The position numbers and the translations under genes are program-made. Under the pieces are notes generated by a model. That model saw only the letters and a list, made by a program, of their open reading frames with translations, had not been told where the DNA came from and searched no databases. Of a DNA stretch of 16,851 nt, positions 1-7,522 are shown one piece after another. Origin of the DNA: Opitutia bacterium (GTDB lineage Bacteria > Verrucomicrobiota > Verrucomicrobiia > Opitutales > UBA953); contig JAJPZB010000137.1 of NCBI GenBank assembly GCA_021204635.1, forward strand, positions 1 to 16,851, in the 5' to 3' direction. Position 1 is the first letter of the stretch; each line of letters begins with the position of its first letter.

Positions 1-3
1 TAT

Positions 4-54
4 CGTGGTCCCCTCCCGCTAACTTAGCGGGAGAATCGCGCATAAATGCGCGAG
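4..54 (+). repeat. 51-base double-palindrome repeat, copy 1
   Basis: This sequence recurs exactly at 16152-16202 and, inverted, at 16797-16847. It holds two consecutive perfect palindromes. Positions 13-33 have arms CTCCCGCTAA and TTAGCGGGAG around one base; positions 36-53 have arms TCGCGCAT and ATGCGCGA around AA. Each would form a strong hairpin in either strand. The layout resembles REP/BIME-type or MITE-like dispersed elements, but no transposase is present. Unlike copies 2 and 3, this copy is followed by the CCACC-polarity array rather than the GGTGG-polarity one. Confidence 0.9.
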
Positions 55-61
55 AGTAATT

Positions 62-262
62 CCCACCACCAACCCAAGTTCCCACCACCAACCCGTGCCA
101 CCACAATCGTGAACGCCGTTAGGCGTGAACAAATCCGTGTGACAACAATCGTGGCACTTTGCTCCCACCACCAACCCAAGATCCCACCGCAGACCCGTGT
201 CTCCACCAACCCGTGCCACCACTAACCCAAGCCCTCACCACCAACCCATTGTCGCCACCACA
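62..262. repeat. Degenerate CCCACCACCAACCC intergenic array
   Basis: The 14-mer CCCACCACCAACCC occurs exactly at 62-75, 81-94 and 164-177, and in degenerate form around 203-213, 234-247 and 253-259. Short linkers such as AAG, CGTG and AATCGTG separate the units, so spacing is irregular. On the minus strand the unit reads GGGTTGGTGGTGGG: four G-runs with loops of one or two bases. The same unit recurs at 2656, in the 16040-16262 region and weakly near 16757. I see no convincing gene in 1-348; the small minus-strand frames here read through the repeats. Confidence 0.85.
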
Positions 263-274
263 ATTGCGGGCTCG

Positions 275-309
275 AAAAAGGCGCTCCCGCAGAATCCTGC
301 GAGAGCGCC
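275..309 (-). terminator. Rho-independent terminator of enolase
   Basis: Arms 280-292 and 297-309 pair over 12 of 13 positions, with one C/A mismatch at 287/302 and a four-base loop. On the minus strand the stem is followed by five T residues (275-279). It lies 40 bases past the enolase stop codon, in the right orientation to end that transcript. Confidence 0.85.
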
Positions 310-348
310 CGAGATCTATATGATCTATAATATTTTTTAGACCAAATA

Positions 349-1677
349 TTATTTGTTGATGTCGCCAATCATCTTGCCACCGAAGACAGCGGTGTCGCCG
401 AGCTGTTCTTCAATGCGGAGAAGCTGGTTGTACTTCGCGATGCGGTCGGAGCGGCTCATCGAACCGGTTTTGATCTGCCCCGCGTTTGTCGCGACAGCAA
501 TGTCGGCGATCGTCGAATCCTCCGTCTCGCCGGAGCGGTGAGAAATGACGGCGGTGTAGCGGTTGAACTGCGCCATTTCGACAGCGTCGAGCGTTTCCGT
601 GAGGGAGCCGATTTGGTTGACCTTGACGAGGATTGAGTTCGCGACGCCGAGCTGGATTCCCTTTTTGAGGAACGAGGTGTTCGTGACGAAGAGGTCGTCG
701 CCAACGAGCTGGATTTTGCTTCCGAGTTTGTCCGTGAGCTTTTTCCACGTTTCCCAATCGCCTTCCGCGCAACCGTCTTCAATCGAGATGATTGGATAGC
801 TCGAAACGAGGTCGGAGAGGAAATCGACCATTTTGTCGCCGGAGAGCTTGCGGCCGTCGGATTTCTTGAAGATGTATTGCTTTGTTTTCTCGTCGTAGAA
901 TTCGGAGGAAGCGACGTCGAGAGCGACGCAAATATCTTTGCCGAACTTGTAGCCGGCAGCCTTGACAGCGGCGGAGATTGTGTCGAGCGCGTCTTCCACG
1001 GAGTTCAGGCGCGGGGCGAATCCGCCTTCGTCGCCGACTGCGGTGTCGAGACCGCGTTTTTTGAGAACGCTCTTGAGGGCGTGGAATGTTTCAGCGCCCA
1101 TTTGAACAGCCTGATGAATCGACTTTGCGCCGACCGGCATGATCATGAATTCCTGGAAATCGATCGGGGCGTCGGAGTGCGCGCCGCCGTTGATGATGTT
1201 CATCATCGGGACGGGGAGAACTTTCGCGTTGGGGCCGCCGAGGTATTTGTAGAGCGGAAGTCCGGTCGCCTCTGCCGCAGCTTTCGCGACAGCGAGGGAA
1301 ACGCCGAGAATCGCGTTTGCACCGAGCTTTGACTTCGTCTTCGTGCCGTCGAGAGCGAGCATTGCCGCGTCAACAGCCGGTTGGTCGAGAGCGTCGAAGC
1401 CGCAGAGTTCGGGGGCGATGACGTCGTTCACGTTGGCGACAGCCTTGAGGACACCCTTGCCGCCGAAGCGCTTTTTCGGGTCGACGCCTTTCTCGAACTG
1501 CTTGGCGGGGACGCCGCCGTCGCGGAGCTCGAGAGCTTCGTTCACGCCGGTGGAAGCTCCCGAGGGAACCGCCGCGCGCCCTACTGCGCCGCAGGAAAGT
1601 TCGACGTCAACTTCAACCGTGGGATTTCCGCGAGAGTCGATGACTTCGCGACCTTTGATTTCGATGATTGTGGACAT
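349..1677 (-). CDS. eno: Enolase (phosphopyruvate hydratase)
   Basis: Cytoplasmic glycolytic enzyme that interconverts 2-phosphoglycerate and phosphoenolpyruvate using Mg2+. The 442-residue protein is slightly longer than the usual bacterial length of about 430. It begins with the family-typical IIEIKGREVIDSRGNPTVEV and the flexible loop PSGASTG. It contains VGDEGGFAP (catalytic acid region), the metal ligands in SIEDG and GDD, the catalytic-base lysine in LVKVNQIG, and the C-terminal signature ISHRSGETEDSTIAD. The ATG at 1677 is the standard start for the family. No Shine-Dalgarno sequence precedes it. It is the last gene of the minus-strand run, 106 bases after the OppC-like permease, and has its own terminator at 275-309. 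Identification is secure. Confidence 0.97.
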   Translation of the reverse strand: MSTIIEIKGREVIDSRGNPTVEVDVELSCGAVGRAAVPSGASTGVNEALELRDGGVPAKQFEKGVDPKKRFGGKGVLKAVANVNDVIAPELCGFDALDQPAVDAAMLALDGTKTKSKLGANAILGVSLAVAKAAAEATGLPLYKYLGGPNAKVLPVPMMNIINGGAHSDAPIDFQEFMIMPVGAKSIHQAVQMGAETFHALKSVLKKRGLDTAVGDEGGFAPRLNSVEDALDTISAAVKAAGYKFGKDICVALDVASSEFYDEKTKQYIFKKSDGRKLSGDKMVDFLSDLVSSYPIISIEDGCAEGDWETWKKLTDKLGSKIQLVGDDLFVTNTSFLKKGIQLGVANSILVKVNQIGSLTETLDAVEMAQFNRYTAVISHRSGETEDSTIADIAVATNAGQIKTGSMSRSDRIAKYNQLLRIEEQLGDTAVFGGKMIGDINK

Positions 1678-1783
1678 AATTTTGATTGTGAAAACAGTTA
1701 AGAAGTTCGCTCAGAGTAAATTTTAAACCGCACCAATGCAAGCGGGGAAAAGATGGTTGCGGGGGAGAAAATTTCCGGCGTTG

Positions 1784-2743
1784 TCAACTTTTTTTCGGGT
1801 CGAATGCGTCGCGGAGTGCGTCGCCGAAAACGTTGAGCGCGAAGAGCGTTCCGGCGAATGCTGCGCCTGGCGCGATCAGCAGCCATGGGTAATCTGCCAT
1901 CGCGTCGGTGCCCTCTTTTATCATCAGCCCCCACGATGTCATCGGCGGCTTCACGCCAAGACCCAAAAAGCTGATGAAGGCTTCGAGGAGCATGATGCCC
2001 GGGACGGTCAGCGTTGCATAAACTATCACCGTTCCGAGCACGTTTGGGAAAAGGTGGCGGAGCAAGATTTTCGGCGCCGTTTGCCCCATGCAAATTGCCG
2101 CTTCGATGAAGGGCTGCGTCCGGAGTTCCTGGGCTCTGCTGCGGACAATTCTCGCCATTGTCAACCACGAAATTGCGCCGATTGCGACGTAGATCAGCCA
2201 CAAATCCTGCCCGAAAACGACGGTGAGCAAAATCACGAAAAGCGTGAACGGAAGCGCGTAGAGAATATCGACAATGCGCATCATCGCAGAATCGGCGACG
2301 CCACCGAAATATCCCGCCACCAACCCGTAGAAAACGCCGATGACGCACGAAACCGCCGTCGCAACAATCCCGATTTTGAGCGAAATTTGACCACCGTAGA
2401 GCAGGCGGGAAAGCACGTCGCGGCCGAGGACGTCGGTGCCGAGCCAGTGTTCCCACGACGGAGCTGCGGGGCCGAGCGAAAGGTCTTGCGCCTCAAAGGG
2501 GAACGGCGCGATCAGTGGCGCCGCTGCGCACAGCACGAATATCGCGAGCACGAAAAGCCCTGCCGCCACGCCGCCACGGTTTGCGAAAAAGCGCTCGCGG
2601 GAACGCCGCCACGGCGAGACTGCCGATTCCACGGGATTGTGGTGGGGAGCGGCGTCGGGTTGGTGGTGGGAAGCGGGTTGGTGGTGAGCGCCACCGTCGC
2701 GGGGTTTGTGGTCGCAGGGATTTGCCATTGTTGCGGGATCCAT
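1784..2743 (-). CDS. OppC/DppC-like ABC transporter permease with repeat-derived N-terminus
   Basis: Inner-membrane subunit of a peptide/nickel-type ABC importer, the partner of the OppB-like permease just upstream. Family signs are a first membrane segment (AAGLFVLAIFVLCAAAPLIAP), the loop HWLGTDVLGRDVLSRLLYG, and the EAA-type coupling loop IEAAICMGQTAPKILLRHLF. The C-terminus (GLGVKPPMTSWGLMIKEG, then NVFGDALRDAFDP) is typical. I take the ATG at 2743, two bases after the oppB stop; an in-frame ATG at 2800 would overlap oppB by 55 bases. A later ATG at 2728 is also possible. The segment after the start reads HHQP, HHQP and HHNP because copies of the 14-base repeat lie inside the coding sequence (2634-2687). 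No binding protein or ATPase is encoded nearby, so the substrate is unknown. Confidence 0.93.
   Translation of the reverse strand: MDPATMANPCDHKPRDGGAHHQPASHHQPDAAPHHNPVESAVSPWRRSRERFFANRGGVAAGLFVLAIFVLCAAAPLIAPFPFEAQDLSLGPAAPSWEHWLGTDVLGRDVLSRLLYGGQISLKIGIVATAVSCVIGVFYGLVAGYFGGVADSAMMRIVDILYALPFTLFVILLTVVFGQDLWLIYVAIGAISWLTMARIVRSRAQELRTQPFIEAAICMGQTAPKILLRHLFPNVLGTVIVYATLTVPGIMLLEAFISFLGLGVKPPMTSWGLMIKEGTDAMADYPWLLIAPGAAFAGTLFALNVFGDALRDAFDPKKS
2634..2720. repeat. GGGTTGGTGGTGGG repeats inside the oppC-like coding region
   Basis: An exact GGGTTGGTGGTGGG lies at 2656-2669. A near copy, GGGTTGGTGGTGAG, lies at 2674-2687, with weaker relatives near 2637-2646 and 2702-2712. The polarity matches the 16 kb array and is opposite to the array at 62-262. 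Read on the minus strand in the permease frame, they give the His/Pro/Gln-rich N-terminal segment before the first membrane helix. Confidence 0.85.
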
Positions 2744-2745
2744 TT

Positions 2746-3666
2746 TCACGAGCGCAATTTCATGCGCGGATTGAGTTTCGCGAGAACGATTTCCCCGCAC
2801 AAATTGAGCGACACGAGAACGGTGGCGTAGAACATCACCGTGCCCGAGATCATCGTGAAATCTCGGTTGAATGCGGCGTTCACGAAGAATTGCCCGAGCC
2901 CCGGAATGTTAAACATCGATTCCACCACAAAGGACCCGCTCACGAGCGCCGCCGCCGTTGGCGCAACGTAGGAAACGACGGAGTTCAGCGCGTTTCGCAG
3001 ACCGTGGACAAAGTAGATTCGCAGCGGCGACAAACCCTTTGCCTTCGCCGTTTTCATGTAGTCGGCTGTCCGCACTTCCAACATCGCGTCGCGCATCATT
3101 CTCGCCACAGGCGCGGCGTACGACAAACCGAGCGAGAGCGACGGTAGCACGAAGTCTGCGGGCTCGCTCCAACCGGACGCGTTGAACCAGCCGAGGTGCA
3201 CCGAGAAAATCAGCACGAGGATGGGGCCCGTCACGAATGTCGGCAGGCAGATGCCGATTGTCGCAAAGCCTGTGGGGACGCGGTCGAGCCACGAGTTTGG
3301 CTTCATCGCCGCGACGCAGCCGACGGGGATGCCGATTATGAGCGCGAGGGCGAGCGCGCCGGCGCCGAGCGCGAGCGACACTGGGATGCGGTCCGCGATG
3401 AGTTCGTTCACGCTCCAACCGTGGTATTTGTATGAGGGTCCGAAGTCGCCGCGCGCCATGTTGCCGATGAACTTGGCGTATTGCACGGCGAGCGGTTTGT
3501 CCAAGCCGTAGTGCGAATTTATTTGCGCCTCGACGGCGGGCGGGAGCGCGCGATCTTCGTCAAAGGGCCCGCCCGGCGCAAATCTCGCGAGGAAGAAAGT
3601 CACCGTCGCGACAACAAAGAGCACGGGGATTGCCTCCAAAATGCGCCTGACGATGAAGCGGAACAT
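2746..3666 (-). CDS. OppB/DppB-like ABC transporter permease
   Basis: Inner-membrane permease subunit of an oligopeptide-type ABC importer. The 306-residue protein has the usual family length and start (MFRFIVRRILEAIPVLFVVATVTFFLARFAPGGPF has the OppB-type first helix and PGGP turn). The conserved periplasmic stretch includes YGLDKPLAVQYAKF and GDFGPSY. The coupling loop is DYMKTAKAKGLSPLRIYFVH, followed by NIPGLGQFFV and a C-terminal NPRMKLRS. It is followed two bases later by the OppC-like gene, so the two are almost certainly cotranscribed and translationally coupled. Neither a solute-binding protein nor ATPase genes adjoin it; they must be encoded elsewhere or shared with another system. 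No clear Shine-Dalgarno sequence is visible. Confidence 0.94.
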   Translation of the reverse strand: MFRFIVRRILEAIPVLFVVATVTFFLARFAPGGPFDEDRALPPAVEAQINSHYGLDKPLAVQYAKFIGNMARGDFGPSYKYHGWSVNELIADRIPVSLALGAGALALALIIGIPVGCVAAMKPNSWLDRVPTGFATIGICLPTFVTGPILVLIFSVHLGWFNASGWSEPADFVLPSLSLGLSYAAPVARMMRDAMLEVRTADYMKTAKAKGLSPLRIYFVHGLRNALNSVVSYVAPTAAALVSGSFVVESMFNIPGLGQFFVNAAFNRDFTMISGTVMFYATVLVSLNLCGEIVLAKLNPRMKLRS

Positions 3667-3723
3667 TTCGCGGAAATTTGCGCCCGTTGCGCGCGGCGGA
3701 TTTTGCGTTTGTCGTGGCGGGGA

Positions 3724-4041
3724 TTATTCTCGCGCGGCTCGTTCTTCGCGCTCGCGTTCCTGTTGTTCGCGCAGTTCTTCGAGCGTGAGCGCGTGCGAGG
3801 TGTCGGCGCGGGTGCCGATTGCGTTGTTCAGAGCGTTGATTTCCACGTCTCGGTAGTTCTGATTTCCCTGCATTCTCGTGGTTCGCTCGGATTCGATTTC
3901 GTCCATGTAGCGATCGGCTTTTGTCTCGTCGTGCTCGTATTTGGCAGTCCGCCAGAGCATGAAATATGTGCAGCCGCTGCTTGCGAGCAGGGCGGGCAAG
4001 AGGATCGCAAACGCCAAAATCGATTTAATTCTCAGTTTCAT
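3724..4041 (-). CDS. Small putative lipoprotein, function unknown
   Basis: The predicted protein has 105 residues. It starts MKLRIKSILAFAILLPALLA, a positively charged then hydrophobic signal sequence, and runs into SSGC, a plausible but imperfect lipobox with Cys24 as the lipidated residue. The remainder is hydrophilic and charged, ending in a Glu/Arg-rich probable helix (LTLEELREQQEREREERA). It sits on the same strand between ffh (52-base gap) and oppB (57-base gap). It is not the substrate-binding protein of the importer: it is far too short. I do not recognise the family. Protein-like composition and the signal sequence support it being real. Confidence 0.65.
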   Translation of the reverse strand: MKLRIKSILAFAILLPALLASSGCTYFMLWRTAKYEHDETKADRYMDEIESERTTRMQGNQNYRDVEINALNNAIGTRADTSHALTLEELREQQEREREERAARE

Positions 4042-4093
4042 TGGGTGGGGTGTTTTTTATTTCGTTCAAAAATTTATCCGATTTCGCCGGCGT

Positions 4094-5455
4094 TCAAAAT
4101 CCGAATCTTCCGCCGCCGTTGCCGCCGAATCCGGGCATTCTCCCGCCGAGAGCGCGCATCATGTTTTTCATTTTTCCGCCTTTGAGCATCTTCATCATCT
4201 GCCGCATTTGCGAAAATTGTTTCAAAAGCGCGTTGACGTCGGAGACTTTCGTGCCAGAGCCCTTGGCAATGCGTGCGCGGCGGGAGCCGTTCAAAATTTC
4301 CGGCCGCGCGCGCTCTTTTTTCGTCATCGATTGGATGATCGCCTCCGTGCGTTTGAGCTTGTTTTCCTCTTTTTCGCCGACTGTGATTCCGCTCATGCCT
4401 GGCATCATTTTCATCACGCTGCCGAGCGGGCCCATTTTTTTCATCTGATGAATCTGCGTCAGGAAATCTTCGAAATCGAAGTCCGCTTTTTTCATCTTCT
4501 CGGCGATGCGCTCCGCCTCTTTTTGGTCGATCGTTTCCTGCGCTTTTTCGACGAGAGAAACGACGTCGCCCATGCCGAGAATCCGCTGCGCCATGCGGTC
4601 TGCGTGGAAAATGTCGAAGTCTTCGACCTTTTCGCCCGTGCCCATGAATTTTATCGGCACGCCGGTTATCGCCTTCATCGAGAGCGCCGCACCGCCGCGC
4701 GCGTCGCCATCTAACTTTGTCAAGATAATTCCGGTGAGATTGACGGCCTCGTGGAAATGTTTTGCGACGCTTACGGCTTCTTGCCCGAGAGCGGCGTCGG
4801 CGACGAGCAGGACTTCGTCGGGGCTCACGCGCTGTCGCAGGCGCTTTATTTCTTCGATGAGATTTTCGTCAATTTGCAGGCGGCCTGCGGTGTCGAAAAT
4901 TATGAGGTCGCAGAAATTTTCGGTCGCGAATTGCAGCCCGCGTTCGCCGATTGCGGGAACGTTTTTTTCCGCGCGGTCGCAGTAAAATTTTGCCCCCGTC
5001 GTCGTTGCGAGAGTTTCGAGTTGGTCAATTGCGGCGGGGCGATAGACGTCGCACGCGACGAGCGCGGGCTTGTAGTTGCCGCGATTTTTCAAAAGGCGCG
5101 CGAGCTTCGCAGCCGACGTCGTTTTGCCCGAGCCGTGCAAGCCCACGAGCATGACTTTCAGCGGGCGCTTTGGCGAAAATTGCGTGCTGTTTTCGCCGAG
5201 CAATTTTTCCAACTCGTCGTGGATTATTTTTATCGCCATCTGCCCGGGAGAAACGCTCGCGATGACGTTTTGCCCGAGGCACTGCGCCTTGACGCGCTCG
5301 CAAAATTCGCGCGCAACGCGGAAATGCACGTCGGCGGAAAGTAGCGCCGTGCGAACTTCCGCGAGAGCCTCCGAGATGTTCGACTCCGAAATTTTCCCCA
5401 ATCCGCGCAAATTGCGCAGAGCCTGCCCCATGCGATCTGTCAGACTTTCAAACAT
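4094..5455 (-). CDS. ffh: Signal recognition particle protein Ffh
   Basis: SRP54-type GTPase that binds 4.5S RNA and signal sequences of nascent membrane proteins and hands them to FtsY. The start at 5455 gives the canonical N-terminus MFESLTDRMGQALRNLRG; the open frame extends 21 codons further upstream, but that extension is not family-like. The N domain is followed by the G domain: P-loop GLHGSGKTT (residues about 105-113), CDVYRPAAIDQL, DTAGR and TKLDGDARGG. The methionine-rich M domain contains MKMMPGM and GSRRARIAKGSG, with a Gly/Met-rich tail. The length of 453 residues is normal. It lies 81 bases downstream of the GT4 gene. No 4.5S RNA gene was seen in the window. Confidence 0.97.
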   Translation of the reverse strand: MFESLTDRMGQALRNLRGLGKISESNISEALAEVRTALLSADVHFRVAREFCERVKAQCLGQNVIASVSPGQMAIKIIHDELEKLLGENSTQFSPKRPLKVMLVGLHGSGKTTSAAKLARLLKNRGNYKPALVACDVYRPAAIDQLETLATTTGAKFYCDRAEKNVPAIGERGLQFATENFCDLIIFDTAGRLQIDENLIEEIKRLRQRVSPDEVLLVADAALGQEAVSVAKHFHEAVNLTGIILTKLDGDARGGAALSMKAITGVPIKFMGTGEKVEDFDIFHADRMAQRILGMGDVVSLVEKAQETIDQKEAERIAEKMKKADFDFEDFLTQIHQMKKMGPLGSVMKMMPGMSGITVGEKEENKLKRTEAIIQSMTKKERARPEILNGSRRARIAKGSGTKVSDVNALLKQFSQMRQMMKMLKGGKMKNMMRALGGRMPGFGGNGGGRFGF

Positions 5456-5536
5456 TTTGCGCCATGAAACAGCATTCCCGCCCTTGCCGCAAGAACGCGC
5501 TTTCTCGCGATAACGCAAAAATTTTGCGGGGTGCGC

Positions 5537-6604
5537 TCAATCTTGCTCGACGAGTTCCGAAAAGAGCCGCATGAAAATGTCGAGATATTCTTGTAGCGAA
5601 AATTTGGATACAATCCGCTCTCTGCTTGCTTTGCCGAAGCGGAGGCGGGCGTCTTCGTTTTCGAGAAAAAATGTTATTGCATCTGCGATTTGTTGCGGAT
5701 TTCCGGGCGCGACGAGCAAGCCGGTTTCGTGGTTGACGATCAAGTCGCGCGCACCGTCGATGTCGGAAACGATGCAGGGCAATCCGCACGCCATTGCCTC
5801 GCGGACGCAGCGCGGCGACGCGTCGCGCGTCGATGGTAGCACAAACACGTCGCAACCCGCCACATACCTCATTCCGTCGCCGACGCCGACCAAGTGGATT
5901 TGCGAGCCCGCGGCGCAGGTTTCCGCGAATTTACGATCTTTCTCTTCGTAATCGCCGACAAAAATCAGGTGAACGTTTTTCCCGGCGAGAATTTCCATTG
6001 CTTCGAGCAAAAAGCGCAGCCCCTTGCACGGGCGGTCTTTTGTCATCGCGGAGTAGGCGACCCGCAGGCAGTTTTTGCCTTCGGGAACGCCTTTGACCTT
6101 TGCCGGATTGACCAATGCGTATTTGCACCAGGCGACATCAAAGGGTTTTCGCGCGACTACGAGTTTTTCTCGCGGAACCCGCTTGGCGAGGAGTTCGACG
6201 AGGTATTCGTCGCCCAGCACAATTTTATCGACGCGCGGGTTTAGAATGCTCAGGTAGAAGGAAATATCCCAGGTGGTCGGCTTAAAATTGGCGCCTCGGT
6301 AGCCCACGATCTTCACGTTCGTGTTGCGGCATGCAAAATTGGTTGCCGACAAACCTTTGCTCGTGACCGCAAATACGACGTTTACTTTCAGACGCTTTAT
6401 TATTTTTCGCAGGACAAATGCGTAGCGGAGATCCAATTTTGCCCAAAGATGGGGCGTTTTGATGTATTTTACGCCGGGCAGCGGATGGGGAGGCTTTTCA
6501 TCGACTGCGCAAAATACGCGATGCCCCTTGCTCGCGACGTGGCGCAAAACGGCGGCATGCGCTCTGTCGGCAACACCGACGTAGAGGAGGCGAATCGTCT
6601 TCAT
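5537..6604 (-). CDS. GT4-family glycosyltransferase
   Basis: Predicted retaining GT-B fold glycosyltransferase that transfers a sugar from a nucleotide donor, probably in surface polysaccharide or glycolipid synthesis; donor and acceptor are unknown. The C-terminal half has the family pattern: LIFVGDYEEKDRK, a DVFVLPSTRDASPRCVREAMACG loop (residues about 252-274) and SDIDGARDLI, then the linker ETGLLVAPG. The usual E-x7-E donor-site motif reads D-x7-E here (Asp261, Glu269). I choose ATG 6604, giving MKTIRLLYVGVADRAH, the first beta strand of the fold. Upstream in-frame TTG 6640 and ATG 6634 would add a low-complexity Gly/Arg stretch. It is divergent from the HAD-like gene at 6750 across 145 bases, where I found no convincing promoter. 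Confidence 0.88.
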   Translation of the reverse strand: MKTIRLLYVGVADRAHAAVLRHVASKGHRVFCAVDEKPPHPLPGVKYIKTPHLWAKLDLRYAFVLRKIIKRLKVNVVFAVTSKGLSATNFACRNTNVKIVGYRGANFKPTTWDISFYLSILNPRVDKIVLGDEYLVELLAKRVPREKLVVARKPFDVAWCKYALVNPAKVKGVPEGKNCLRVAYSAMTKDRPCKGLRFLLEAMEILAGKNVHLIFVGDYEEKDRKFAETCAAGSQIHLVGVGDGMRYVAGCDVFVLPSTRDASPRCVREAMACGLPCIVSDIDGARDLIVNHETGLLVAPGNPQQIADAITFFLENEDARLRFGKASRERIVSKFSLQEYLDIFMRLFSELVEQD

Positions 6605-6749
6605 CAAGCCAAAGACGAGACCCCCTCTCCCCATTGTCAAGAAAATTTTAGGGATGGCGCGCCTTCGTTAGCGTCTTTTACTTTTCTGCCGAAACTGCTA
6701 TGGTTCAGATCTCTACTTACCCCAAGAAACCCAAAAATCCCGGTAGCTT

Positions 6750-7415
6750 ATGTTGAAAACCGCCGTCATTTTTTCGTGGGATTGCCTCGTTCCCGCATTT
6801 GCCGAAATTGCCGGCAAGAGTTGGGAAGCGACGGCAGAGGCAAATCATTTTGCGTTCCCGAGAAACCCGCTTAAAAGAAGCTTTTCCTATGGAAATGCGT
6901 ACACGATAACGCACATTTTCGGCTGGACGGACGATGCAGCCCGCGTCGCGGAAATCTCGGAGGAGCGGAACTGCATGTTTCGCCGGCTCGTCGAGGAGCA
7001 AGGGATTGATGCGCCGGCGGGCGTTCGCGCGATGTTGCTCGCGTTGCGCGAGGCAAAGATTCCGTGCGCGGTGATTTGTCGCGACGAACGGGAGAACATC
7101 GATTTTGTGGCACGGGTGCTCACCATCGATTCGCTTTTTACCGCGATAATTTCGCCGCAAGACGATTCGGCGTCGGCGCTTTCGGAAGATGATTTTATGC
7201 ACACGGCAGACGCGTTGGATTGCGCGCCGAGCGAAATTATTGTCGTGGAAAACTCCGTGAAAAACGTCGAGACCGCCGTCAAACTCGGGTTTAAGACGAT
7301 TGCCGTTGCGGCGCCTGAGATGCACGCGCTATTCGGACGCGCGGGCGCCGGCATCGTGTTTTCGAAGCTCGGAGAACTCGATTTGAGCACGCTCAAAGCA
7401 CTGCGCTCGCTTTGA
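6750..7415 (+). CDS. HAD-superfamily protein lacking catalytic residues
   Basis: The 221-residue protein has the layout of beta-phosphoglucomutase-like HAD hydrolases: a first strand (TAVIFSWD), a helical cap region (about residues 15-90), then the Rossmann core. In active enzymes the first strand ends D-x-D; here it is S-x-D (Ser9, Asp11), so the aspartyl nucleophile is missing. The motif II Thr/Ser is Cys110 (CAVICRDEREN). The motif III Lys-Pro is absent around 140-148. Motif IV reads VVENS (165-169) in place of the usual acidic pair. It is therefore probably not a phosphatase. It could bind a phosphorylated ligand or act as a regulator; the function is unknown. The gene is 107 bases upstream of ndk on the same strand. 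Confidence 0.8.
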   Translation: MLKTAVIFSWDCLVPAFAEIAGKSWEATAEANHFAFPRNPLKRSFSYGNAYTITHIFGWTDDAARVAEISEERNCMFRRLVEEQGIDAPAGVRAMLLALREAKIPCAVICRDERENIDFVARVLTIDSLFTAIISPQDDSASALSEDDFMHTADALDCAPSEIIVVENSVKNVETAVKLGFKTIAVAAPEMHALFGRAGAGIVFSKLGELDLSTLKALRSL

Positions 7416-7522
7416 TTTTTGCGGTGCGGCGGGGGTGATGGCGGCGCTGTGAAGCCAAAAATAAATTGCGAGACGCGCAAAAACGGAGTTCTCTCTACCA
7501 AATCTAATCTTTTCATCACACC

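Noticed and set aside
62..262. CRISPR-like array of CCACC repeats
   Set aside because: Units are 14 bases, degenerate, with irregular short linkers and no spacers of uniform length; no cas genes are present.
2744..2800. Earlier OppC start at 2800
   Set aside because: It would overlap oppB by 55 bases with no homology in the added segment; ATG 2743 lies two bases after the oppB stop.
1736..2830. 364-codon plus-strand frame over the oppC-like gene
   Set aside because: Antisense to a recognisable permease; the composition is Arg/His-rich with no family pattern.
5456..5518. N-terminal extension of Ffh (start at 5518)
   Set aside because: The extra 21 residues are not Ffh-like, and the canonical MFESLTDRMG begins at 5455.
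6635..6640. TTGACA -35 box upstream of the GT4 gene on the minus strand
   Set aside because: A perfect hexamer, but no -10-like sequence lies 16-18 bases downstream.
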